Positions 37,041 through 46,365 are shown, counted from the first letter of the stretch. The stretch: DNA of 48,439 bases from Sphingomonas sp. Leaf10 (GCF_001421245.1 NZ_LMKE01000029.1:1-48439), one strand, 5' to 3'. Numbers and translations: made by a program. Notes: generated by a model not told the origin, from the letters alone.

Positions 37041-38126
37041 TCAGTTCATCTGGCCGCGAAGGAAGGCGATCAGCTTCGGATCGCTTCCCGTGGCTTCGAG
37101 GATGGGCAGGATGGCCCGCCACCCGTTGTCGCTGTTGGTCAGGATGACGATGCCGTCGCCGCTCGCCCGATCGATCGCGGCGAAGGTGAAGGCGCCTGCA
37201 TCCTTGCCGGTATGCAGCATCGTCGTGCCCTCGGGAAACCCGAGCAGCTGCCAGCCGAGGCCGAAGCCGGTCCACGGCGGACAGGTGGCCGCTTTCGATC
37301 CGGCACATATGTCGGGCGTCAGGTCGGCCTGGGATGTGCTGCGCTCCGCCGCGACAGACGCGACCAGGCCCCGGTCGTTGCGGGCATCGATGAGGAAGCG
37401 CGCATAATCACGCGCCGTCGCATGCGCCAGATCGGCAGCATTATATCGCGTCACCCGCTCGACCGGCAGCGGCTTGCCGGCGTCGTCATAGGGCACGGCG
37501 ATCGGCGCCGTCTCGCCTTGTGCCGACACATAGCCCGACGCCCGCATATGGGCGGGGACGAACAGCCAGCGGCCGGCAAGTGTCTCGAACGATTGCCCGG
37601 TGCGACGCTCGGCGTAGCGCGCCGCATATCGATACCCCTCGCCCGAATAGCCGGTGGTCGTGCCGGGATCATGATCGAACGCCAGCCCCTTCGCATCGCG
37701 CCAGTTCGGCAAGCCGGTGCGATGGCTCAGCGCCATGCGGACCGTCAGCTTCATCCGCCGGGGATCGCGCGACAGGTCGGGGTCGCTCCAGTAGCGATCC
37801 ATCGGCTCGTCGAGCGACAGCTTGCCGGCCGACACCAGTCGCAGGATGACCTGCGCCGTCAGAGGCTTCGTCAGCGAAGCGAGATTGTACGGCGTGGCAA
37901 CGGTCGCCGCACGGCTGGGGCCAGCCACGCCCCAGGCCCCGGTCGAAACGATCCGTCCGCCCCGAATCACCGCGACCGACGCGCTTTCAACGTGCTGTTC
38001 GCGAAGGATTGTGCTCATATCCGGCAGTGCGGTGTTCGTCGTGGCGGCCGCCATCGAGGCGCAAGCCATCAACGCGACCATGCCGCCACGAATTCCCTGT
38101 CGCAACGTGCTAACTGTATTGCTCAT
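37041..38126 (-). CDS. Serine hydrolase, beta-lactamase/esterase class C-like
   Basis: 361 aa from ATG 38126. An N-terminal hydrophobic segment (MVALMACASMAAA) suggests export. The SxxK catalytic motif is Ser84-Leu-Thr-Lys87 (ASLTKPLT), and YSGEGYRYA supplies the second-motif Tyr. The enzyme belongs to the large penicillin-binding/esterase group (PF00144), which includes D-amino-acid peptidases and esterases; substrate not inferable. A TTG two codons upstream (38132) could also start it. A 9-bp inverted repeat flanks the start codon. Downstream is the NTF2-like gene in the same operon. Confidence 0.88.
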   Translation of the reverse strand: MSNTVSTLRQGIRGGMVALMACASMAAATTNTALPDMSTILREQHVESASVAVIRGGRIVSTGAWGVAGPSRAATVATPYNLASLTKPLTAQVILRLVSAGKLSLDEPMDRYWSDPDLSRDPRRMKLTVRMALSHRTGLPNWRDAKGLAFDHDPGTTTGYSGEGYRYAARYAERRTGQSFETLAGRWLFVPAHMRASGYVSAQGETAPIAVPYDDAGKPLPVERVTRYNAADLAHATARDYARFLIDARNDRGLVASVAAERSTSQADLTPDICAGSKAATCPPWTGFGLGWQLLGFPEGTTMLHTGKDAGAFTFAAIDRASGDGIVILTNSDNGWRAILPILEATGSDPKLIAFLRGQMN

Positions 38127-38140
38127 ATACAACAGTTAGC
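38109..38140. promoter_or_regulatory. 9-bp inverted repeat spanning a start codon
   Basis: GCTAACTGT (38109-38117) and ACAGTTAGC (38132-38140) are perfect complements around a 14-nt spacer that contains the serine hydrolase ATG. It may be an operator on which a bound repressor blocks the gene start, or an mRNA stem that hides the start codon. Confidence 0.5.
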
Positions 38141-38329
38141 GACATCGAAGTTTGGCCGCAACCAGGATCGCAACGGCCATTGACGTGACCGACGTGAGAA
38201 CCGCGATACTCCCAAAATACCATCTCGATCGGAACGGTCGCCGGGCTTGGCGTGCGATTGCGACCATCCTTGCACGGCAACCCTGCGCGGGAACCATGAA
38301 CGTCGGAACCGTGGCTCCCCAAACAAGAA

Positions 38330-38353
38330 GGGCCGCGACGCAAGTCGCGGCCC
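38330..38353 (-). terminator. Rho-independent terminator of TBDR-B
   Basis: GGGCCGCGAC, loop of 4 nt, GTCGCGGCCC: a perfect 10-bp GC-rich stem 34 nt past the TBDR stop. On the minus strand it is followed by TTCTTGTTT, a U-rich tail, so it is oriented to end the TBDR-B transcript. Confidence 0.8.
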
Positions 38354-38386
38354 TCGAGGCGCTTTCCCAAGGGGAGGGAAACCGGA

Positions 38387-41300
38387 TCAGAGCGTCAGGC
38401 GTGCCGATATCTGGAACTGACGATCGCTCTTGAAGTACGAACGCGGTGCCTCCAGACCTTCGTCGTTCAGCACGAACGTCGTCCGCGTCGTCGCGTCGAA
38501 CAGGTTCTGGACCTGCACGCCGATCTTGAACTGCGGGTTGACCGTGTAGAACAGCGATGCGTCCGCCTGACCCGTCGCCTGTGCGTACACCGGCAGGAAC
38601 GGGAAGCAGCAGTCGCGGTTGGTCAGCAGATACTTCGACCGCCAGCTATAGGCAATACGGGCATAGACACCGGCCAGATCGTAGAAAGCCGACACGTTGA
38701 AGTTGTACTTCGACAGTTGCGCCAGCGGCAGGCCGTCATACAGACCCGCGACGTCGAGCGGCGGGCGGTTGCCGTCCTCGGGCCGGTTGTCCGGCACCGC
38801 GTTCGGAACCTTGCCTGGCTCGATATAGGTGAAGGTCGCCTGCGTCCCCAGCCCGCGCAATGCACCCGGCAGGAAGTCGTAGGTCTGCTGGTACGAGAAT
38901 TCCGCACCCTTGATGTTGGCGTTGCCGGGCACGTTGACCGGGCCGTTGATCGTCGCGGCAAAGGTCTGGCCGTTGTTGGTGAAGCTGCGGCTATACCCGA
39001 AATTGTCGAGGATGATGTTCGACAACTGCTTGTAGAATACCGCGGCGGTCAGCGAGCCAACCTTGGCGAAATACCATTCGGCGGTCAGGTCGACCTGCTT
39101 GGCGTCGATCGGCCGCAGGAACGGGTTCCGCGCATTGGCGCTGAAGCCGTAGATGCCGGTCGTGTTCGACGACGACGGCGCGAGGCCGACGAAGTTGCGC
39201 AGATCGGTGAAGCCCGGACGCGAAATCGCCTTCGATGCCGCCAGACGGAACAGCAACTGCGAATTTGGCTGGAACTTGATGTTCAGGCTCGGCAGCCACT
39301 TGTCGAACTTCTGGGCGGCGACGTCGGTCGTCGATCCGTTGTTCGAGAAGGCTACGATCGCCGCCTGCTGTGCCGCGGTCAGCGTACAGATCGGGCGGAT
39401 GGTGTTGTTCGGGTTGGCCGAGGCGCAATAGGCCGCGACGTTCGCCGAACTGCCGATCGTGTTGCCGATGTTCGGGAAGGCGACGCCGCCGAACGACTGG
39501 TCCTCGGTATGGACGAAGCGCACGCCCACGTTACCCGACAGATTGGCTTCGCCGCCGCCGATATTGTCGACGCCGAAGTCGAGCCGCGCATAGCCCGAAT
39601 AGGTCTTTTCGGTAATGCGATAGACTTCGTTCGGCCGGAAATAGCCGTCGACCAGCGGGGCTGCGGCGGTACCGCGATCCTCCAGTGGCGTGTAGCCGCC
39701 GCCGCCCTGACGGGTGGCCGTCCGCAGCAGCGCGGTCAACGCATCGTGGTCGGTCAGGATGCCGTCCTGGATGCCCCATGCCGTCGGCGGCTGTACCGCC
39801 TCGCCGCGATAGAAGTCGGCGAAGTTCACCGGCGTCATGCTGTCGCGATACTTGTCGACGGTCGCCAGCGCCGAAGTCCAGGTGTCCGACACCGCGCCCC
39901 AGTTATTGTAGTCGTTGGCCTTCACCGTCTGGTCGCGGGTCGAATAGCGACCGCCGACGCGGACCTTGCGCAGGAACGAATCGTCCGACACGTCATATTG
40001 CGCGTCGGCGCGGAACGCCCATTCGTCACCGTCCGAATGCGTGCGATTGTTCATCGCGTCGCGGATATAGGTGTTGGTCTGGCTGGCGAAATAATCGCGG
40101 ACCGACTGGCCGTTGGCGGGGATCAGGTTGATCTGCGGCACGTCGCCGCGCCCGTCGATCGACACGCCGTTGAAGTTGGCGAGTTCGACCACGTCGTCGG
40201 AATCGCGCGCCTTCGAATAGACATACTGCCCGTCGAAATTCAGGTGCAGGCGATCGGTCGGATCCCACTTGACGTTCAGCGACTGGTCCTGCGTGAACCC
40301 GCTGGTCTGGAAATACCGGTTGCCGAGCGTCGTGTACTGCCCGCCGCCCTGGCGGATCAGCGTGCCGTTGGTGAACAGGCCGTCCTCGTCATAGGTCGGC
40401 TGCGTGCCGGCTTGCGGGAAGATGGCGTTCGCATCGGCATAATAGACGTTCGGTTCGACGGTCCGGTCGAGCCAGCTCTGCCCCGATTCCGCGCGCAGGA
40501 ACTGCGCGGTGACCAGCAGGTTGCGCGACGCGTTCTCATATTGCGCTGCCGCCGAATAGCCGACGCGCTTGCGGTCGAATTCCTGCATTCGCATGCCCGC
40601 GCCCAACGGCACGTAAACGAGTTCGCGGTCCGACGGCACCGGATAGCGGTCGAACAGCGTCGACTGATATGGCGTGCCCGCATTCAGCACACGGCCTTCG
40701 CCCGCGTCCTGCACGCCGTTGCCGTTCCGGTCGTCGTTGTAACGCGGCAGGAACGCCGAATAGAATACCGAGTCCGACCGGCTGCGCTGACGGTTGTAGC
40801 TGCCGCTGGCCATGATGCCGAAGCGGCCGCCGCTGGGAATATCCCACTGCTTGGAGAACAGGCCGACGAACGCAGGCTCGCCGCGGCCGTTATAGTCGCC
40901 ATAGTTCATGCTGGCCGACAGATAGACCAGCGTTTCCTTGGTATCGAACGGCTTGCGGGTGTTGATGTTGACCGAACCCGAAATGCCGCCTTCGATCATG
41001 TCGGCGGTGAGATTCTTGTAGACCTCGACCGATCCGACCAGCTCGGTCGGTACGTCGTTGAAGCCGATTTCGCGACCGCCGCTGACGCCGAAGCTGTCGC
41101 GGCCGTTGAACTCGCCGCGGACGTAGGACAGGCCGCGGATGGTGACGCCCGATCCTTCGACCGAGAAGTGCGCGGTGTCGGTTGCGGCGGCGAAGCGGGT
41201 GATCGCAACGCCCGGCACACGCTGCAGCGCTTCGTTGACCGAACGGTCGGGCAAGGCGCCGATATCTTCAGCGGTGATCGCGTCGACAACGGTGTCAGCA

Positions 41301-41683
41301 TTGCGCTTAATGCTTTGCGCGTTGGCAAGCGACTGGCGAAGGCCGGTGACAACGATGTCATCGCCGCCCGATTCATCGGCCGCCGGGGTCTGCACGTCCG
41401 CTACCGTGACGTTGGACTGGTCGGGCGCGGTCTGGTTGTCGATCGACATGCTGCCCGATACCGGACGCTTGCCCGCGCCGGCGCCGGCCGGAACCGAATT
41501 GTCGGTCTGCGGTGCGTCGGTCTGCGGCTTGGACTGGTCGTCGCGCGATGCCGGCGCGACCGTCGTCTGCGCCATCGCGCCCGTCGCTGCCAGTTGCACC
41601 GCGACCGTCAGCGCCAGCAGCGACGCCGTCGTGCCCAGCCGCTTGCGCGTATTCAAACCATCCATGGCGAATTGCTTCCCCAT
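38387..41683 (-). CDS. TonB-dependent receptor, carbohydrate-locus type (B)
   Basis: 1098 aa from ATG 41683 (GAGAGGAAG upstream). The signal peptide ends at GAMAQ. A roughly 70-residue Gln/Asp/Ser-rich spacer follows, then the TonB box DDIVVTGLRQSLANAQ. The plug has AITAEDIGALPDRSVNEALQ and RVPGVAITRF. The barrel is very large and ends FQISARLTL. It belongs to the same subgroup as TBDR-A. It is divergent from the halogenase-family operon with 185 bp between, and close to CE2 and GH27 genes, so an oligosaccharide is the likely ligand. Transcription ends at the stem at 38330-38353. Confidence 0.93.
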   Translation of the reverse strand: MGKQFAMDGLNTRKRLGTTASLLALTVAVQLAATGAMAQTTVAPASRDDQSKPQTDAPQTDNSVPAGAGAGKRPVSGSMSIDNQTAPDQSNVTVADVQTPAADESGGDDIVVTGLRQSLANAQSIKRNADTVVDAITAEDIGALPDRSVNEALQRVPGVAITRFAAATDTAHFSVEGSGVTIRGLSYVRGEFNGRDSFGVSGGREIGFNDVPTELVGSVEVYKNLTADMIEGGISGSVNINTRKPFDTKETLVYLSASMNYGDYNGRGEPAFVGLFSKQWDIPSGGRFGIMASGSYNRQRSRSDSVFYSAFLPRYNDDRNGNGVQDAGEGRVLNAGTPYQSTLFDRYPVPSDRELVYVPLGAGMRMQEFDRKRVGYSAAAQYENASRNLLVTAQFLRAESGQSWLDRTVEPNVYYADANAIFPQAGTQPTYDEDGLFTNGTLIRQGGGQYTTLGNRYFQTSGFTQDQSLNVKWDPTDRLHLNFDGQYVYSKARDSDDVVELANFNGVSIDGRGDVPQINLIPANGQSVRDYFASQTNTYIRDAMNNRTHSDGDEWAFRADAQYDVSDDSFLRKVRVGGRYSTRDQTVKANDYNNWGAVSDTWTSALATVDKYRDSMTPVNFADFYRGEAVQPPTAWGIQDGILTDHDALTALLRTATRQGGGGYTPLEDRGTAAAPLVDGYFRPNEVYRITEKTYSGYARLDFGVDNIGGGEANLSGNVGVRFVHTEDQSFGGVAFPNIGNTIGSSANVAAYCASANPNNTIRPICTLTAAQQAAIVAFSNNGSTTDVAAQKFDKWLPSLNIKFQPNSQLLFRLAASKAISRPGFTDLRNFVGLAPSSSNTTGIYGFSANARNPFLRPIDAKQVDLTAEWYFAKVGSLTAAVFYKQLSNIILDNFGYSRSFTNNGQTFAATINGPVNVPGNANIKGAEFSYQQTYDFLPGALRGLGTQATFTYIEPGKVPNAVPDNRPEDGNRPPLDVAGLYDGLPLAQLSKYNFNVSAFYDLAGVYARIAYSWRSKYLLTNRDCCFPFLPVYAQATGQADASLFYTVNPQFKIGVQVQNLFDATTRTTFVLNDEGLEAPRSYFKSDRQFQISARLTL

Positions 41684-41777
41684 CACGCTTCCTCTCCCCG
41701 AATGTCCCGTCGGCGGGACTCAACCTTATACGTTCGACAATCGCGACCGATTGCTCTCGCTAATTGCCGGATTTCAG

Positions 41778-41804
41778 CAACACAATAGAAATATTGTAAG
41801 TTGC
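41778..41804. promoter_or_regulatory. Nested inverted repeat between TBDR-B and the halogenase operon
   Basis: GCAAC (41778-41782) pairs with GTTGC (41800-41804), and inside them ACAATA (41782-41787) pairs with TATTGT (41792-41797) around GAAA. A TTAATTAA box follows at 41806-41813. Placed midway in a 185-bp divergent promoter region, it could be the operator through which one regulator controls both directions. No regulator gene is adjacent. Confidence 0.5.
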
Positions 41805-41868
41805 TTTAATTAAGCACGATCGCCAATTCACTGTGGCGTTACGGCGACAGTTGCGGGACAGGGCGGAC

Positions 41869-43359
41869 ATGGATTCGGGGGAGAAGCGCAAGGTTCGCGT
41901 GGTGATCGTCGGCGGGGGTACCGCCGGCTGGATGACTGCCGCCGGCCTTGCAGGACTGCTGCCCGCCGCATGCGAGGTGACGCTGATCGAATCCGAAGCG
42001 ATCGGCATCGTCGGCGTCGGTGAGGCGACCCTGCCGCATCTTCGCCTGTATCTCGAACGACTTGGCATCGACGAAGCCGAATTCATGGCCGCGACCGAGG
42101 CGACGTATAAGCTCGGCATCGAGTTCCGCGATTTCGCCCGCATCGGCGACCGCTACATCCACCCGTTCGGCACCTATGGCCGCCCGCTGTCCGGCGTCGC
42201 TTTCCACCATTACTGGTTGCGTCGCGCGCAGGCAGGGGCGGTGCCGCCGATCGGCGCCTTTTCCGCTGGCGTAGTTGCTGCCGAACGCCGCCGCTTCGAA
42301 CGGCCGGGCAGCGATCCCAGCGACCCGACGACCTCGTTCGGCTATGCCTATCAGTTCGACGCAACCCGCTTCGCGCCGTTCCTGCGCGACTGGTCGGAAG
42401 CACGCGGCGTCACCCGGATCGAGGGCCGCATCGTATCCGCCGACCGGCAGGGCGATACGGTCACCGCCGTCACGCTCGACGACGGCCGCCGGGTCGAGGG
42501 CGACCTGTTCGTCGACTGTTCGGGCTTCCGCTCTCTGCTGCTGGGTGAGGCGCTGGCGGAGCCGTGGGAGGACTGGTCGCACTGGCTGCCCTGCGACCGC
42601 GCGGTGGCGGTGCCCTGTACCAGCCCGCCCGACACGATCGAGCCGTTCACCCGCGCCACCGCCATGTCCGCCGGCTGGCGCTGGCGCATTCCGCTGCGGC
42701 ACCGGGTCGGCAACGGTTATGTCTATGCCAGCGGCCACATCTCCGACGACGAAGCCGCCGCTGCGCTGCTCGCCGCCCTCAACGGCCAACCCCTTGCCGA
42801 TCCGCGCATGTTGCGGTTCAGGGCGGGGCGCAGGCGACGCAGCTGGGCCGGCAATGTCGTCGCGGTCGGCCTCGCCTCCGGGTTCCTCGAACCGCTCGAA
42901 TCGACCAGCATCTATCTGGTGCAGGCGGCGATCACGTCGCTGATCGAACATTTCCCCGATAGCCGCGTCGCGGACGCCGATCGCGACGGCTTCAACGCCG
43001 CGATCGATGCCGAATACGACCGCATCCGCGACTTCCTGATCCTCCATTATCACGCCACCGAGCGCACCGATTCCACCTTCTGGAATCATGTCCGCACGAT
43101 GACCGTCCCCGATACCCTCGCCGACAAGCTGGCCCTGTGGCGTTCCAGCGCGCAGGTCGCGAAATACGGCCATGGCCTGTTCCTCGAACCCAGCTGGGTC
43201 GCGGTCTATCTCGGCCAGCGCGTGCTGCCGACCGGTTGGGACCCACGCGCCGACCGCCCCGATGCCGCCGGCCTCGACCGTGCCCTCGGCTCATTGGCAC
43301 AGGCGATCGCCGACCGGGTCGATGCGATGCCCAGCCACGACCGGGCACTCGGCCTGTGA
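41869..43359 (+). CDS. Flavin-dependent (tryptophan) halogenase-family protein, copy B1
   Basis: 496 aa. The FAD motif is GGGTAGW at about 15-21. Lys81 in TYKLGIEF and Glu344 in EPLEST match the PrnA Lys79/Glu346 pair, and the WRWRIP signature is at 270-275. All catalytic features are therefore present. ATG 41869 is preferred; GTG at 41833 would add 12 residues not typical of the family. The stop overlaps the next gene's GTG (GTGA). Divergent to TBDR-B. Substrate unknown; the context is carbohydrate uptake rather than secondary metabolism. Confidence 0.9.
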   Translation: MDSGEKRKVRVVIVGGGTAGWMTAAGLAGLLPAACEVTLIESEAIGIVGVGEATLPHLRLYLERLGIDEAEFMAATEATYKLGIEFRDFARIGDRYIHPFGTYGRPLSGVAFHHYWLRRAQAGAVPPIGAFSAGVVAAERRRFERPGSDPSDPTTSFGYAYQFDATRFAPFLRDWSEARGVTRIEGRIVSADRQGDTVTAVTLDDGRRVEGDLFVDCSGFRSLLLGEALAEPWEDWSHWLPCDRAVAVPCTSPPDTIEPFTRATAMSAGWRWRIPLRHRVGNGYVYASGHISDDEAAAALLAALNGQPLADPRMLRFRAGRRRRSWAGNVVAVGLASGFLEPLESTSIYLVQAAITSLIEHFPDSRVADADRDGFNAAIDAEYDRIRDFLILHYHATERTDSTFWNHVRTMTVPDTLADKLALWRSSAQVAKYGHGLFLEPSWVAVYLGQRVLPTGWDPRADRPDAAGLDRALGSLAQAIADRVDAMPSHDRALGL

Positions 43360-44666
43360 CCGGCAACACCCGCGAAGCGCTGCGCTCGGTCGCGGTCGTC
43401 GGCGGCGGCCCGGTCGCACTGATCGCCGCCGTCGCCCTTGCCCAGGCGCTGCCCGGCGCCACCGTCACCCTGACCCCGGCGCCGATCGCGCCCGATGCGC
43501 TGGCCGATCGCTTCCCCCTCGCGCTGCCCGCCACCCACGATCTGCTCGCGACGCTCGGCCTCGCCCCCGATCGGCTGCTGGCTAAAGGCGTCGCTCGCCC
43601 ACGCCTTGCCACCCGCTTCGACGATTGGAGCCGTGACGGCCGCCATTGGCTGATCGGCGACGACAGCGCCGCGACCTTGCCCGAAGGACGCCTCCACGCG
43701 CTGTGGCTGCGCGCCCGCGGCCAACACCGCTTCCACGACCTGATCCCCGCCTGCGCCGCCGCCGCTGCCGGCATCGCCGACCCGCGCGTCGAACCGGCGC
43801 TGCTCCTCGATCCTGCCCGTCTGACCCAGGCGCTGGCCGCGATCGCCGGACAGGCCGGCATCCGTCTGACCGCGCCCTTCGCCGCCATCGCCGCCGACAC
43901 GCTCCACTGTCAGGACGGCACGCACCTAACCGCCGACCTGTTGATCGACGCCAGCGGCCCGCCGCGCCTGCTTGCCCCTGACGCCCCATTCGAGGATTGG
44001 CGCGAAGCGCTGCCGGCCACCCGCCTGACCCTGTCGCCCACCATCGCCGATCCCGGCCCGCTCGACCGCTACCGCGCCACCTCGACCGGCTGGAGCGCGC
44101 ACTGGCCCGGCATCACCGCACAGGCGCAGGCGGATGGGGCGGGCATCGCCATCGCCCCCGGCCGCCTGACCGCGCCCTTTGCCGGTCGCATCCTCGCCAT
44201 CGGTGACGCCGCGACCCAGCCCGGCCCGCTCGGCCTGCTCGGCTTCACCCTCGCGCTCACCCAATTGGCGCTGATTCGAGAACTGCTGCCCGCGCGCCAC
44301 CCCGAGCCGCTGCTGATCGCCGAGGTGAACCGCCGCGCGAACGAGCGCGCCGACCGGCTACGCGATTTCCTCGCCGCGCACTATCATGCCGGCGGGCGCA
44401 CCACCGGTCCGTTCTGGCACGCGCTCCGCCACGCCAACCGGCCCCCCTCGCTCGAAAACCTCCTCACCCAGTTCGCCCGGCGCGGCCATATCGTCACCGC
44501 GGACGAAGAAACGCTCCCTCGCGACGCATGGCTTGCGCTGCTGCTGGGGCAGGGGATACGCCCCGAACGACCCGATCCGGTCGCGCAGTCGCTTTCGCCC
44601 GCCGAAGCCGCCCACGTGATCGACACGCTGGCCAAGCGCCTCGCCGCGCTGGAGTTTCCATCATGA
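43356..44666 (+). CDS. Degenerate halogenase-family flavoprotein, probable pseudoenzyme (copy B2)
   Basis: 436 aa, about 60 shorter than its neighbours, starting at a GTG that overlaps the upstream stop and ending in an ATGA overlap with the next gene. A Rossmann start remains (VAVVGGGPVALIAA), but the TAGW part of the FAD motif is lost. The catalytic Lys position is Arg83 (RPRLATRF), the WxWxIP signature reads GWSAHWPG, and the EPLEST region reads QPGPLGLLG, with Gly about 293 at the Glu position. The frame is intact and translationally coupled on both sides, so it is not a random relic. It may be a structural partner of the active copies. It could also be called an FAD-dependent monooxygenase-like protein. 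Confidence 0.8.
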   Translation: MTGNTREALRSVAVVGGGPVALIAAVALAQALPGATVTLTPAPIAPDALADRFPLALPATHDLLATLGLAPDRLLAKGVARPRLATRFDDWSRDGRHWLIGDDSAATLPEGRLHALWLRARGQHRFHDLIPACAAAAAGIADPRVEPALLLDPARLTQALAAIAGQAGIRLTAPFAAIAADTLHCQDGTHLTADLLIDASGPPRLLAPDAPFEDWREALPATRLTLSPTIADPGPLDRYRATSTGWSAHWPGITAQAQADGAGIAIAPGRLTAPFAGRILAIGDAATQPGPLGLLGFTLALTQLALIRELLPARHPEPLLIAEVNRRANERADRLRDFLAAHYHAGGRTTGPFWHALRHANRPPSLENLLTQFARRGHIVTADEETLPRDAWLALLLGQGIRPERPDPVAQSLSPAEAAHVIDTLAKRLAALEFPS

Positions 44667-46153
44667 CCGATCCCATCGCCCATGTCGTCATCATCGGCGG
44701 CGGCACCGCCGGCTGGATGACCGCCGCCGCCTGTGGCCGCTATCTCGACGATGGCCAGCGCCGCATCACACTGGTCGAATCCGACGCGATCGGCACGGTC
44801 GGCGTGGGTGAGGCGACGATCCCGTCGATCCTCAACTTCAACAAGCTGCTCGGCATCGACGAGGCCGAATTCCTGCGCGAAACGCGCGGCAGCTTCAAAC
44901 TCGGCATCGAATTCGCTGGCTGGCACACCGCCGACAGCGGCTATTTCCATCCCTTCGGCAATTTCGGCCGCGATATCGAGGGCGTCAATTTCCACCAGCT
45001 TTGGGCCAAGCTGAAGCGGCAGGACGGCATCGGCCCGATCGGCGATTATTCGCCGACGACGGTCGCCGCCCGCGCCAACGCCTTCGGCCCGCCGCACCCC
45101 GATCCACGCTCGCCACTGTCGGGCATGGCCTATGCCTATCATATCGACGCCACGCTCTACGCCCGCTTCCTGCGCCGCCGGGCGGAGGCGGACGGCGTTA
45201 CCCGGATCGAGGGGCGGATCGTCGCCGTCGAGCATCACGACAACGGCCATGTCGCCGCCGTCCGGCTGGACAATGGCCGCCGGGTCGAAGGCGACCTGTT
45301 CATCGACTGCTCGGGCTTTCGCAGCCTGTTGCTCGGCGAAGCGATGGGAGTGGGTTTCGAGGACTGGTCGCGCTGGCTGCCCTGCGACCGCGCCATTGCC
45401 GTGCCGACCGAACGCACCGAACCGGTGCTGCCCTATACCCGCGCGACCGCGCACGCCGCCGGCTGGCAATGGCGCATCCCGTTGCAGCATCGCACCGGCA
45501 ACGGCGTGGTCTATGCCAGCCGCTATATGGACGATGATGCGGCGGAGGCGCTGTTGCTAAGCCGCCTCGACGCCGCGCCCACCGCCGCGCCCCGCCGCCT
45601 GTCGTTCACCGCCGGGCGGCGCGATGCGATGTGGGCGGGCAATGTCGTTGCGATCGGCCTGTCGGGCGGCTTCCTCGAACCGCTCGAATCGACGAGCATC
45701 CACTTGATCCAGCAGGGGATATCGAAACTGTTCGCGCTATTCCCCGATCGCGGGTTTTCCGCCGTCGAGCGCGACGAATATAACCGACAGATGGCCGACA
45801 ACTACCGGTCGATCCGCGACTTCATCATCCTCCACTACCACGCGACCGCACGCGACGATTCCTCCTTCTGGACTCATGTCCGCACGATGGACGTGCCCGA
45901 CAGTCTCGCGCGCAAGATCGACCTGTTCCGGCAGAAGGGCCGCATCTTCCGCTACGAGGACGAATTGTTCGCGATGCCCAGTTGGGTCGCGGTGCTGCTG
46001 GGGCAGGGAATCGAACCGGTCGGCTACGACCCGATCGCCGACGCACTCGACGAGGAACGCCTGCTCCCCGCCATCCGCCAGATGCGCAGCGCCACTGCGG
46101 CGGCGGTCGCGACCCTGCCGCAACATGGCGCGGTGCTGGCGCGGATGGGGTAG
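44663..46153 (+). CDS. Flavin-dependent (tryptophan) halogenase-family protein, copy B3
   Basis: 496 aa. GGGTAGW is at 12-18, Lys79 lies in SFKLGIEF (same number as PrnA), the WQWRIP signature is at 268-273, and Glu342 is in EPLEST. It is catalytically complete. The ATG overlaps the B2 stop by 4 nt. Compared with B1 it shares the long stretches GDLF(V/I)DCSGFRSLLLGEA and DWS.WLPCDRA, so the two are paralogues. Third and last gene of the operon; a large palindromic repeat follows. Confidence 0.9.
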   Translation: MTDPIAHVVIIGGGTAGWMTAAACGRYLDDGQRRITLVESDAIGTVGVGEATIPSILNFNKLLGIDEAEFLRETRGSFKLGIEFAGWHTADSGYFHPFGNFGRDIEGVNFHQLWAKLKRQDGIGPIGDYSPTTVAARANAFGPPHPDPRSPLSGMAYAYHIDATLYARFLRRRAEADGVTRIEGRIVAVEHHDNGHVAAVRLDNGRRVEGDLFIDCSGFRSLLLGEAMGVGFEDWSRWLPCDRAIAVPTERTEPVLPYTRATAHAAGWQWRIPLQHRTGNGVVYASRYMDDDAAEALLLSRLDAAPTAAPRRLSFTAGRRDAMWAGNVVAIGLSGGFLEPLESTSIHLIQQGISKLFALFPDRGFSAVERDEYNRQMADNYRSIRDFIILHYHATARDDSSFWTHVRTMDVPDSLARKIDLFRQKGRIFRYEDELFAMPSWVAVLLGQGIEPVGYDPIADALDEERLLPAIRQMRSATAAAVATLPQHGAVLARMG

Positions 46154-46220
46154 GGGATGGCCGGCGTCGGGCGATCGGACCGGGCCGTGCCGACTGGCGC
46201 TGGAAATTAACTCTATCCAA

Positions 46221-46335
46221 CCGTTCGTGCTGAGTAGGGGCTGAGCTTGTCGAAGACCCGTATCGAAGCACTTGGTCGCATACGGTCCTTCGATACGCTA
46301 TTTCGACAAGCTCAATAGCTACTCAGGACGAACGG
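46221..46335. repeat. Large imperfect palindrome with GAGCTTGTCGAA cores
   Basis: The outer arms, CCGTTCGTGCTGAGTAG (46221 on) and its complement ending at 46335, match 16 of 17. The inner GAGCTTGTCGAA and TTCGACAAGCTC also pair. The core is a common interspersed palindrome in sphingomonads and relatives. Sitting between the halogenase operon and the esterase, it may also act as a transcript end. Confidence 0.75.
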
Positions 46336-46365
46336 ATCTTCCCAGCTTGTGTCCAAGGAACCACC

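Noticed and set aside
38717..41788. Open frame of 1023 codons antisense to TBDR-B
   Set aside because: Low-complexity Arg/Val/Asp sequence without a signal or domain; TBDR-B on the other strand has signal peptide, TonB box, plug and barrel.
41869..46153. Secondary-metabolite cluster making a halogenated indole
   Set aside because: No NRPS, PKS, tryptophan oxidase, decarboxylase or resistance genes are near; the neighbours are a TonB receptor and glycan enzymes.
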